Assembly (NCBI GenBank): GCA_019689615.1
Contig: JADGHD010000059.1
Location: 1 to 14,351 of the forward strand
Direction: 5' to 3'
Length of the DNA stretch: 14,351 bases
Source of the DNA: Frankia sp.
Lineage (GTDB): Bacteria > Actinomycetota > Actinomycetes > Frankiales > Frankiaceae
The position numbers and the translations under genes are program-made. The notes beneath the pieces were generated by a model. It was not told where the DNA came from, did not search any database, and was given only the letters and a program-made list of their open reading frames with translations. This document shows positions 7,238 through 12,813 of this stretch, one piece after another; positions within the stretch are counted from its first letter, which is position 1; each line of letters begins with the position of its first letter.

Positions 7238-7490
7238 CCGTTGGCGGCCGCGGCGGGCCTGCCCGCCCGGCGACGCCCGGCGGTGGCCCGGTGTGCCCCG
7301 GACGCGGCCCGCGGGCGCCGCTGGCTGTCACGGCGGCGGCCGGGGGCGTTGCCCGTTGCCCGGGGCGGCCGCGGTGGCCGTACCCCAGCCACGAGCGGAC
7401 CACAACTCGGTAACGTCATGCGGAAACGCCGTGCCGGCGCCCGGGACACCCCTCCGGCACGACACCCGGCCACACGCGGAGGAAGGCCCA

Positions 7491-7658
7491 GTGGTTACCT
7501 ACAGCGCTGCGACGCTGCTCGCCGAGACCGCCGAGCACCACAGCGAAGGGATGGCGCCGTGGCTCGTCGCCATCCTCACCTTCGGGTCGATCCTGCTGCT
7601 CGGCGTCGTGCTCACCCTGATGACGCTGGCGGAGCGCAAGCGGCACCCGCATCCCTGA
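7491..7658 (+). CDS. Small single-helix membrane protein, unknown function
   Basis: 55-residue peptide starting at GTG (MVTYSAATLLAETAEHHSEG). A single hydrophobic helix spans about residues 22-45 (APWLVAILTFGSILLLGVV), followed by a basic tail ERKRHPHP. The start is fixed by a strong ribosome binding site, GGAGGAAGG, about 5 bases before the GTG. The frame is open upstream but without protein-like composition. The charge distribution suggests the C-terminus is cytoplasmic and the His/Glu-rich N-terminus outside. It lies 34 bases before the MBL-fold gene and is probably co-transcribed with it. I do not recognise the family; it may be a small accessory subunit or stress peptide. Confidence 0.75.
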   Translation: MVTYSAATLLAETAEHHSEGMAPWLVAILTFGSILLLGVVLTLMTLAERKRHPHP

Positions 7659-7692
7659 CCGGCAGCCTCCCACGCGCCTTCGGGGAGACCAG

Positions 7693-8565
7693 GTGGCCCG
7701 CGTCACCCTGCTGGGGACGGGCTCGGCCGACGGCTGGCCGAACCCGTGGTGTGACTGCTCGTCCTGCGCCTGGGCGCGGGCGAACGGCGTCATCCGGCAC
7801 CAGACCGGGGTGCTGGTGGACGACGCCGTGCTGATCGACATCGGCCCGGACGTGACCCGCTCGGCCGCCCGGCTCGGCCTGCGCCTGGGCGGGGTGCGCC
7901 ACCTGCTGGTCGGGCACGCCCACGCGGACCACATCGGGCCGGAGGCGCTGATGTGGCGGTCCTGGTCGACCGCGGCCGAGGCGCCGCTCGACCTGGTCGG
8001 GCCGCCGGCGGTGCTCGACGTCGTCCAGGCGTTCCTGGCCCGCTGGGAGGGGCGGCCGCGCGACGACCCGGGCCCGCCGCTGCGGCTGTGGCCGGCCGTC
8101 GCGGGCTCGCCGGTCGAGGTGGGCGACTACGGCGCCCGCTACCATGTCCGGCCGGTGCCGGCGCGGCACGGCGACGCCTCGATCGGCCCGGCCGTGCTGT
8201 ACGACGTCACCACGCCCGACGGCGCCCGGCTGCTCTACGGCTGCGACACCGGCCCGCTGCCGGCGGACGCGCTCGCCGCGCTCGCCGGGCGGGCGTTCGA
8301 CATCGCGCTGATGGAGGAGAACAACGGCGACCGGCCCGGTTTCGGGGAGCACCTCGACCTGGCCACCCTCGCCGTCGACCTCGACCGGCTGCGGGCGAAC
8401 GGGGCGCTCACGGCGGCCTCCACCGTCGTCGCCGTGCACCTGAGCCACCGCAACCCGCCCGGTGACGAGCTCGCCGAGCGGCTGGCCAGGCTGGGCGTCG
8501 AGCTGCTGCCCGACGGCGCGGTCCTCGACGTCACCCCGGGGTCCCGCGCCGCCATCACCCATTGA
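7693..8565 (+). CDS. PhnP-like metallo-beta-lactamase-fold hydrolase
   Basis: 290-residue MBL-fold protein. The N-terminus LLGTGSADGWPNPWCDCSSC carries C20, C22 and C25, the extra structural zinc site seen in PhnP-type cyclic phosphodiesterases. The core metal motif is GHAHADHIG (H75, H77, D79, H80). Further candidate ligands are the His in PARHGDAS, the Asp in YGCDTGP and the His in VVAVHLSHRNPP, so the di-metal centre appears complete. Start GTG with GGGGAG 5 bases upstream. From memory, in Streptomyces a similar domain is the N-terminal half of the CobU kinase/guanylyltransferase fusion, with the same VHL-H--PPG-EL ending. Here the protein stops at the point where CobU would begin. Substrate is unknown; a phosphodiester or cyclic phosphate is likely from the family. 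It may be co-transcribed with the flanking small membrane genes. Confidence 0.85.
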   Translation: MARVTLLGTGSADGWPNPWCDCSSCAWARANGVIRHQTGVLVDDAVLIDIGPDVTRSAARLGLRLGGVRHLLVGHAHADHIGPEALMWRSWSTAAEAPLDLVGPPAVLDVVQAFLARWEGRPRDDPGPPLRLWPAVAGSPVEVGDYGARYHVRPVPARHGDASIGPAVLYDVTTPDGARLLYGCDTGPLPADALAALAGRAFDIALMEENNGDRPGFGEHLDLATLAVDLDRLRANGALTAASTVVAVHLSHRNPPGDELAERLARLGVELLPDGAVLDVTPGSRAAITH

Positions 8566-8618
8566 GGCCGACTCGTCGCCCAGGAGTGAGACACGGGCGA
8601 GAAGCCGGGTACACCCGG

Positions 8619-8921
8619 GTGGTGGCAGGTCGGCACCGGCAACGCACCGATCAGCGCCCAGGCACGCCCGCGCGGGTGACGGCATTGCTGCTGGGGCTCA
8701 CCGCCGGGCTCGCCTGGGTGCCAGCCGCCGGGGTCTCCACCCGGCTGACCGCCCTGGTCGTGCTGGTCGCCGCGCTGGTGGTGGCTACCGGCCGGCAGCC
8801 TCGCCAGGACCAGGCGCACGCCACCCGGCCCCGCGGCCTGCGCGGGCTGGACACCGCCGCGACGCTCGCGCTGGCGTTAGCCCTCGCCACCTGCGCCGGC
8901 GCCGCCCTGGTCCCGCCGTGA
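8619..8921 (+). CDS. Small hydrophobic membrane protein, unknown function
   Basis: About 100 residues with a basic N-terminus (VVAGRHRQRTDQRPG) and three hydrophobic segments: TALLLGLTAGLAWVPAAG, LTALVVLVAALVVATG, and near the C-terminus TAATLALALALATCAGAALV. A basic, hydrophilic loop separates the second and third segments. Codon third positions are GC-rich from about 8640 on, supporting a real gene. The start is uncertain: candidates are TTG 8562 (overlapping the MBL stop as TTGA), GTG 8586, GTG 8619 and GTG 8676, none with a clear Shine-Dalgarno sequence. 8619 is chosen because composition before it looks non-coding. It contains an in-frame TTA leucine codon at 8877-8879, rare in this genome type. 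No family recognised. Confidence 0.55.
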   Translation: MVAGRHRQRTDQRPGTPARVTALLLGLTAGLAWVPAAGVSTRLTALVVLVAALVVATGRQPRQDQAHATRPRGLRGLDTAATLALALALATCAGAALVPP

Positions 8922-8947
8922 CGGCCGCGCCAGCCACGGCGGCAACG

Positions 8948-8984
8948 CTCGCCGCCACCGGCCCGGCAGGCCGGTGGCGGCGAG
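8948..8984. terminator. Bidirectional terminator, perfect 16-bp stem
   Basis: CTCGCCGCCACCGGCC (8948-8963), loop cggca, GGCCGGTGGCGGCGAG (8969-8984): a perfect 16-base-pair stem with a 5-base loop in the 81-base gap between convergent genes. Transcripts of either strand fold the same way. There is only a weak T-run (ttgcgt) after it. Confidence 0.8.
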
Positions 8985-9002
8985 TTGCGTGCCGGTCTGG
9001 CG

Positions 9003-9965
9003 CTAGCGCTGGATGACGTCCGCCAGGACCTCGTCGATCCGGGCCATGAGCTCCGGCTCGAGGCTGACCCCGGCCGCCCTGACGTTCTCCCGGACCTGCT
9101 CGGGGCGGGTCGCGCCGATGATCGCCGAGGAGACGTTGTCGTTCTGCAGCACCCAGGCGATGGCGAGCTGGGCGAGGGTGAGGCCGGCGTCCGCCGCGAT
9201 CGGCCGCAGGCTCTGCACCGCGGTGAGCACCTTGTCGGTCAGCAGGCGGCTGATGAAGGCCGAGCCGGTCTCGCTGGTCGCCCGGCTGGCGGGCGGCGGT
9301 GGCTGCCCGGGCAGGTACTTGCCGGTCAGCACGCCCTGCGCGATCGGCGAGAACACGATCTGCGAGACGCCCGCCTTGCGCGACGCCGGCACGATCTCGG
9401 ACTCGATCCTGCGCCACAGCATCGAGTACTGCGGCTGGTTGGAGATGATGCGGTCGAAGCCCATCTGCTCGGCGAGCCGCACGGCCTCGGTGATCTGCTC
9501 GGCCGACCACTCGGAGACCCCGACGTAGAGCGTCTTGCCCGCGCGGACCAGGTCGTCGAACGCGCGCAGGGTCTCCTCCAGCGGCACCGTCGGGTCGTAC
9601 CGGTGTGCCTGGTAGAGGTCGACGTAGTCGGTCCGCAGCCGCTTCAGCGACGCGTTCATCGACTCGATGATGTGCTTGCGGGACAGCCCCCTGTCGTTCT
9701 GGCCGGGGCCGGTCGGCCAGTAGACCTTGGTCGCCAGCTCGTAGGACTCCCGCCGGACGCCGGCGAGCGCCTCGCCGAGCACCTCCTCGGCGCGCCCGCC
9801 GGCGTACACGTCGGCGGTATCGAAGGTCGTGATCCCCTCGTCGAGCGCGGCCCGCACGCAGGCGATGGCCGCGTCCGACTCGATCTGGTCCCCGTGGGTG
9901 ATCCAGTTCCCGTACGCGATCTGGCTGACGGTCAGACCGCTGTGTCCTAGGCGTCGATACTGCAC
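9003..9965 (-). CDS. Aldo/keto reductase
   Basis: 320-residue NADPH-dependent oxidoreductase of the AKR superfamily, of the voltage-gated-K-channel-beta / YghZ type. The (beta/alpha)8 barrel starts YRRLGHSGLTVSQIAYGNW. The catalytic tetrad is complete: D49 and Y54 in FDTADVYAGG, K80 in LATKVYW, H121 in YQAHRYDP. Cofactor-binding segments are SNQPQYSM, FSPIAQGVLTGKY and, near the end, AIIGATRPEQVRENV. The substrate cannot be told from sequence; aldehydes or quinone-like carbonyls are typical. It lies 35 bases after the DUF3043 gene and could be read through from nadA, but TAGAGT just before the GTG start and the lack of a ribosome binding site suggest its own leaderless transcript. It ends against a strong hairpin. 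Confidence 0.95.
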   Translation of the reverse strand: MQYRRLGHSGLTVSQIAYGNWITHGDQIESDAAIACVRAALDEGITTFDTADVYAGGRAEEVLGEALAGVRRESYELATKVYWPTGPGQNDRGLSRKHIIESMNASLKRLRTDYVDLYQAHRYDPTVPLEETLRAFDDLVRAGKTLYVGVSEWSAEQITEAVRLAEQMGFDRIISNQPQYSMLWRRIESEIVPASRKAGVSQIVFSPIAQGVLTGKYLPGQPPPPASRATSETGSAFISRLLTDKVLTAVQSLRPIAADAGLTLAQLAIAWVLQNDNVSSAIIGATRPEQVRENVRAAGVSLEPELMARIDEVLADVIQR

Positions 9966-9972
9966 GCCCCCG

Positions 9973-9978
9973 ACTCTA
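9973..9978 (-). promoter_or_regulatory. Putative -10 box of the aldo/keto reductase gene
   Basis: TAGAGT on the minus strand at -13 to -8 relative to the GTG at 9965, in a 35-base gap without a Shine-Dalgarno sequence. Spacing fits transcription starting on or one base before the start codon. Confidence 0.45.
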
Positions 9979-10000
9979 GGTGGCGCCGGATCCCACCAGG

Positions 10001-10624
10001 TCAGGCGGTGCGGTCAGGCGGAAGGTCGTCGCGGCTCAGCCGCGGCCGGGGCAGCCGCCAGCGCCGGGGGAGCAGCGAGCGCTGCACGGCGTACATCCGC
10101 ACCCGCACCCGGGAGTCCGGGTAGGCGGCGGCGACGGCCCTGCCGACCCGCCGCGACAGGACGAACGCGTCGATGATCACGGCCAGCAGGCCGGTCAGCA
10201 TCACGAACAGCGAGAGGAACTGAACGGCGGCGATCGGCACGAGCGTGCCCACGAAGTAGATCGCCGCGGCGACCAGGAAGAACGGACCCGCGTTGAACCG
10301 GGTGTCGACGATGTCCCGGGCGAGCACCCGCTCCGGCGCCCGCTCCCGCGGCGGCAGGCGCCTGACGTCGCCGGAGAGCATCGCCTCGCGGTACTCCTGG
10401 GACTGCCGGCGGCGCTCCTCCCTGGCCTGCCTGCGGGCCTCCTTGGGCGTCGTCGCCGGGCCAAGCACGGCGCTGCCCCGCTTGGCCCGGGCCGCCCGGG
10501 CCTGCGAGCGCTTCGGCGGCGGCCGGCCCTTGCCGGCCGTGTGCCGTGGGCTGGCCGGGGCGGGCTCGGCCTCCGCCTCCGGCGCGGCCTGCGCGGACCG
10601 CTTCTTGAGCTTCATCGTCGCCAT
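10001..10624 (-). CDS. DUF3043 membrane protein
   Basis: 207-residue protein of the actinobacterial DUF3043 family (M. tuberculosis Rv2206 is a likely counterpart). The N-terminal 90 residues are charged and disordered: a basic start MKLKKRSAQ, an Ala/Glu/Pro stretch, the family signature GKGRPPPKRSQARAAR, and a helical Arg/Glu-rich segment EARRQAREERRRQSQEYREA. Next comes ARDIVDTRFNAGPFFLV, then two membrane helices (about 118-160: AAAIYFVGTLVPIAAVQFLS and LFVMLTGLLAVIIDAFVLS). The C-terminus is again basic. Function is unknown. The ATG lies one base after the nadA stop (TGATATG) with no ribosome binding site, so translation probably depends on termination-reinitiation from nadA. A second ATG three codons on is also possible. 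Confidence 0.88.
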   Translation of the reverse strand: MATMKLKKRSAQAAPEAEAEPAPASPRHTAGKGRPPPKRSQARAARAKRGSAVLGPATTPKEARRQAREERRRQSQEYREAMLSGDVRRLPPRERAPERVLARDIVDTRFNAGPFFLVAAAIYFVGTLVPIAAVQFLSLFVMLTGLLAVIIDAFVLSRRVGRAVAAAYPDSRVRVRMYAVQRSLLPRRWRLPRPRLSRDDLPPDRTA

Positions 10625-10625
10625 A

Positions 10626-11849
10626 TCAGGGCAGCGCCAACATCTGGTCCAGGGCCTTCCGGGCGTAGGTCGCCACCTCCGGTGGCACCGAAATCCGGTT
10701 GACCGGCTCGCCGCGGACGAGGGACTCCAGCGCCCACACGAGGTGTGGCATGTCGATGCGGTTCATTGTGGAGCAGTAGCAGACCGTACGGTCCAGAAAG
10801 ACGATGTTCTTGTCCGGGTGGCGGTTCGCCAGCCGGCGCACGAGATTGAGCTCCGTGCCGATCGCGAACGCCGTCCCGGCCGGGGCCTCGGCCACCGTCC
10901 TGATGATGTACTCCGTCGACCCGACCAGATCCGCCCCGGTCACCACCTCCCGCCGGCACTCGGGGTGCACCAGGACAGTTACCCCGGGGATGCGCGCCCG
11001 CACCTCGTCGACGCACTCCCGGGTGAACCGGCCATGGACCGAGCAGTGGCCCTTCCAGAGAATCATCTTCGCGTCGCGCAGCTGCTGGGGGGTGAGCCCA
11101 CCCATCGGCCGGTACGGGTTGTAGACGACGCAGTCGTCCTCGGTCATGCCGAGCTCGCCGATCGCGGTGTTGCGGCCGAGGTGCTGGTCGGGCAGGAACA
11201 GCACCCGCCGCCCGCCGCGCTGCGGCCCGAAGGCCCAGTCCAGCGCCCGGCGGGCGTTCGAGGACGTGCAGATCGTGCCGTCGTGCCGGCCGGTGAACGC
11301 CTTGATCGCGGCGGAGGAGTTCATGTAGCTGACGGGCACGGTGTCCTCGGCCGCCCCGGCCTCGATCAGGTCCTCCCAGGCCTGCTCGACCTGCTCGGCG
11401 GTGGCCATGTCGGCCATCGAGCAGCCGGCGGCCAGGTCGGGCAGGACCACCTGCTGGTGCGGCGCGGTCAGGATGTCGGCGCTTTCCGCCATGAAGTGCA
11501 CGCCGCAGAACACGATGAACTCGGCCTGCGGCCGGGCGGCCGCCTGCTGGGCGAGCTTGAACGAGTCGCCGGTCACGTCGGCGAACGCGATCACCTCGTC
11601 CCGCTGGTAGTGGTGCCCGAGGATGAACAGCCGGTCGCCCAGCGCAGCCCTGGCCGCGGCGGCCCGCTCGGTCAGCGTCGGGTCGGAGGCGGGCGGCAGG
11701 ACCCCGGGGCAGTCGACGCCACGCTCGCTGTCGGGGTCGGAGCCCCGGCCGAGCAGCAGCAGGGCGAGCGGCGACGGCGTCACGTCCAGCGGCTGGGCCT
11801 GGGGCGCGGCCGCGATGGTGCCAGACACGAGGGTGGGATTGGTCGTCAT
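10626..11849 (-). CDS. nadA: Quinolinate synthase A
   Basis: 407-residue [4Fe-4S] enzyme condensing iminoaspartate with dihydroxyacetone phosphate to quinolinate in de novo NAD synthesis. Three NadA repeats are visible. Likely cluster cysteines are C115 (FIVFCGVHFMAESAD), C269 (WKGHCSVHGRF) and C357 or C359 (TVCYCSTMNRI), corresponding to B. subtilis C110, C230 and C320. Substrate-binding features include FILGHHYQRDEV, SYMNSSAAIKAF, TSSNARRALDWAF and HPECRREV. The ATG at 11849 is preceded by AAGGAG with 5-base spacing. The open frame reaches 11903 but the extra codons lack family similarity. The N-terminal 40 residues are longer than in B. subtilis, as usual in actinobacteria. nadB and nadC are not adjacent, unlike the common nadABC order. 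DUF3043 follows at one base. A 21-base direct repeat lies 65-111 bases upstream. Confidence 0.96.
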   Translation of the reverse strand: MTTNPTLVSGTIAAAPQAQPLDVTPSPLALLLLGRGSDPDSERGVDCPGVLPPASDPTLTERAAAARAALGDRLFILGHHYQRDEVIAFADVTGDSFKLAQQAAARPQAEFIVFCGVHFMAESADILTAPHQQVVLPDLAAGCSMADMATAEQVEQAWEDLIEAGAAEDTVPVSYMNSSAAIKAFTGRHDGTICTSSNARRALDWAFGPQRGGRRVLFLPDQHLGRNTAIGELGMTEDDCVVYNPYRPMGGLTPQQLRDAKMILWKGHCSVHGRFTRECVDEVRARIPGVTVLVHPECRREVVTGADLVGSTEYIIRTVAEAPAGTAFAIGTELNLVRRLANRHPDKNIVFLDRTVCYCSTMNRIDMPHLVWALESLVRGEPVNRISVPPEVATYARKALDQMLALP

Positions 11850-11913
11850 ACCGGCTCCTTCGGCCGACCGGCCTGGCGGGGGCGCGCCGGCTGACCGGGC
11901 CACGCGTCCACGT

Positions 11914-11960
11914 ATGGTCGAACAGACTCTAACTCACGAATGGTCGAAGAGACACTAACT
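11914..11960 (-). promoter_or_regulatory. Direct-repeat operator candidate upstream of nadA
   Basis: Two 21-base units at 11914-11934 and 11940-11960 match at 19 of 21 positions, with starts 26 bases apart. Read on the minus strand each has TTAG, then A or T preceding.. GTC, and ends TTCGACCAT; the cores are TTAGTGTC and TTAGAGTC. Each unit is itself a loose inverted repeat (TTAGTGTC against GACCATTC). The site is 65 bases before the nadA ATG. It lies in a lower-GC island, typical of a protein-binding site. An NAD-responsive repressor such as an NrtR/NdnR-type Nudix regulator is a reasonable guess, not shown by the sequence. TAGAGT and TAGTGT inside the units also fit TANNNT and may be -10 elements. 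Confidence 0.5.
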
Positions 11961-12279
11961 ACGTTCCGCGGCAGGTGCGCGGCTTGTGCCGGCCGGCGAC
12001 GGTCCTGCGCGACGGGGTGGTGGCGGATGGCCCGCCCGAGGCGGGTGGCCCCGGCCACCGGCCGGCAGCGACGTCGTGGCCGGCCCACGGACCGGTAGTT
12101 ACGATGGGAAGCGGAGCCGGGCCCCCGTTGTTGACACGGTGGCGGCCACGCGTTGACCGCCGCTGGTCGTCGGTGACGGCGCCCGGTGGCAGGCATTCGG
12201 CTGTGGCAGCGGCGCGGCAGCCCACGAAGATGCCGCGCGAATCGGCAGCAGGCATTCCCGAAGGGCAGGAGCAGCCCCT
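11961..12279. other. Gene-free divergent region between nadA and erpA
   Basis: About 320 bases without a credible gene; open frames here are Arg/Pro/Gly-rich and lack a start context. Possible promoter elements for erpA are TACGAT at 12100-12105 and an isolated TTGACA at 12131-12136 with no TANNNT at 16-18 bases, so neither is firm. The last 20 bases hold the erpA ribosome binding site AGGAG at 12267-12271. Confidence 0.4.
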
Positions 12280-12639
12280 ATGACCGTCCAGGACACGACG
12301 ACCGAGACTCGGCCCGGCCACGTGATTCTCACCGACCTGGCTGCGAGCAAGGTGAAGTCCCTGCTCGAGCAGGAGGGCCGGGACGACCTGGCTCTGCGGA
12401 TCGCCGTGCAGCCCGGTGGCTGCTCGGGCATGCGCTACCAGCTGTTCTTCGACGAGCGCCAGCTCGACGGGGACACCGTGCTCGAGTACAACGGCGTCAG
12501 GGTGGCCGTTGACCGGATGAGCGCCCCCTACCTCGGCGGCGCCACGATCGACTTCGTCGACACGATCGAGAAGCAGGGCTTCACGATCGACAACCCGAAC
12601 GCCCAGGGCTCCTGCGCCTGCGGCGACTCCTTCCACTGA
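12280..12639 (+). CDS. erpA: A-type iron-sulfur cluster carrier (ErpA/IscA family)
   Basis: 119-residue HesB/IscA-family protein that accepts Fe-S clusters from the assembly scaffold and passes them to apo-proteins. The three conserved cluster ligands are present: C48 in PGGCSGMRY, and C112 and C114 in the C-terminal SCACGDSFH. The beta-rich core with LRIAVQPGGCSG, YQLFFDE, and YLGGATIDFVDT is typical. ATG at 12280 with AGGAG 8 bases upstream. Its neighbour on the left is nadA, itself a [4Fe-4S] enzyme, transcribed away from it; on the right is adoK, as in mycobacteria (Rv2204c/Rv2202c). The stop codon is inside the first copy of a perfect 17-base tandem duplication. Two terminator-like hairpins follow, so it is likely monocistronic. 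Confidence 0.95.
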   Translation: MTVQDTTTETRPGHVILTDLAASKVKSLLEQEGRDDLALRIAVQPGGCSGMRYQLFFDERQLDGDTVLEYNGVRVAVDRMSAPYLGGATIDFVDTIEKQGFTIDNPNAQGSCACGDSFH

Positions 12640-12664
12640 GCATCCGGTTCCACTGAGCATCCGG
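12631..12664 (+). repeat. Perfect 17-bp tandem duplication spanning the erpA stop
   Basis: TTCCACTGAGCATCCGG occurs twice head to tail (12631-12647 and 12648-12664) without mismatch. The first copy contains the last two erpA codons (Phe-His) and the TGA. The identity suggests a recent slippage duplication. Confidence 0.9.
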
Positions 12665-12670
12665 CCGCCA

Positions 12671-12715
12671 GCGCCGGCTGACCCGACCCGCGCTCCCGCG
12701 GGCGTCGGCCGGCGC
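12671..12715 (+). terminator. First erpA terminator, nested hairpin
   Basis: Outer stem GCGCCGGCTGAC (12671-12682) with GTCGGCCGGCGC (12704-12715), 12 pairs including one U-G. Inside it CCCGCG (12687-12692), loop ctcc, CGCGGG (12697-12702). It starts 32 bases after the erpA stop. No T-tract. Confidence 0.6.
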
Positions 12716-12740
12716 AGGCGGACCGGCGCCCCCGGACCAC

Positions 12741-12776
12741 TCCGCCCCCGCGGGCGCGTTCCCCCGTGGGGGCGGA
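12741..12776 (+). terminator. Second erpA terminator
   Basis: Arms at 12741-12754 and 12763-12776 give about 14 pairs with one G-U: TCCGCCCCC pairs with GGGGGCGGA on the outside, and the stem continues inwards with CGGG/CCCG. The loop is 8 bases. It ends just 24 bases before the putative adoK -10 box, so it isolates adoK from erpA. Confidence 0.65.
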
Positions 12777-12799
12777 CCGTCGTTGATCAAGGCCGGCGG

Positions 12800-12805
12800 T
12801 AGGCT
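12800..12805 (+). promoter_or_regulatory. Putative -10 box of adoK
   Basis: TAGGCT ends 8 bases before the GTG start at 12814, the same hexamer as at pepA. An overlapping TAGGTC follows at 12805-12810. TTGATC at 12783-12788 could be a -35 for the second one (16-base spacer). There is no Shine-Dalgarno sequence, so the mRNA is probably leaderless or has a leader of 1-3 bases. Confidence 0.45.
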
Positions 12806-12813
12806 AGGTCATC

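Noticed and set aside
6989..7490. Cobalamin riboswitch upstream of the cobT-cobS unit
   Set aside because: No B12-box-like conserved segment or leader was seen; the first gene appears leaderless.
7693..8565. Calling the MBL protein RNase Z
   Set aside because: It has the N-terminal C-x-C-x2-C zinc motif of PhnP-type enzymes, and no RNase Z flexible arm was recognised.
10293..11894. 533-codon plus-strand open frame antisense to nadA
   Set aside because: No recognisable motif, while the opposite frame encodes NadA with all cluster cysteines.
11850..11903. Longer NadA from 11903
   Set aside because: The ATG at 11849 has AAGGAG at ideal spacing; the extension is Pro/Gly/Ala-rich.
12131..12136. 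Consensus TTGACA -35 box upstream of erpA
   Set aside because: No TANNNT hexamer at 16-18 bases downstream; likely chance.
11846..12283. Small genes between nadA and erpA on either strand
   Set aside because: Open frames are compositionally random, with no ribosome binding site and no family resemblance.
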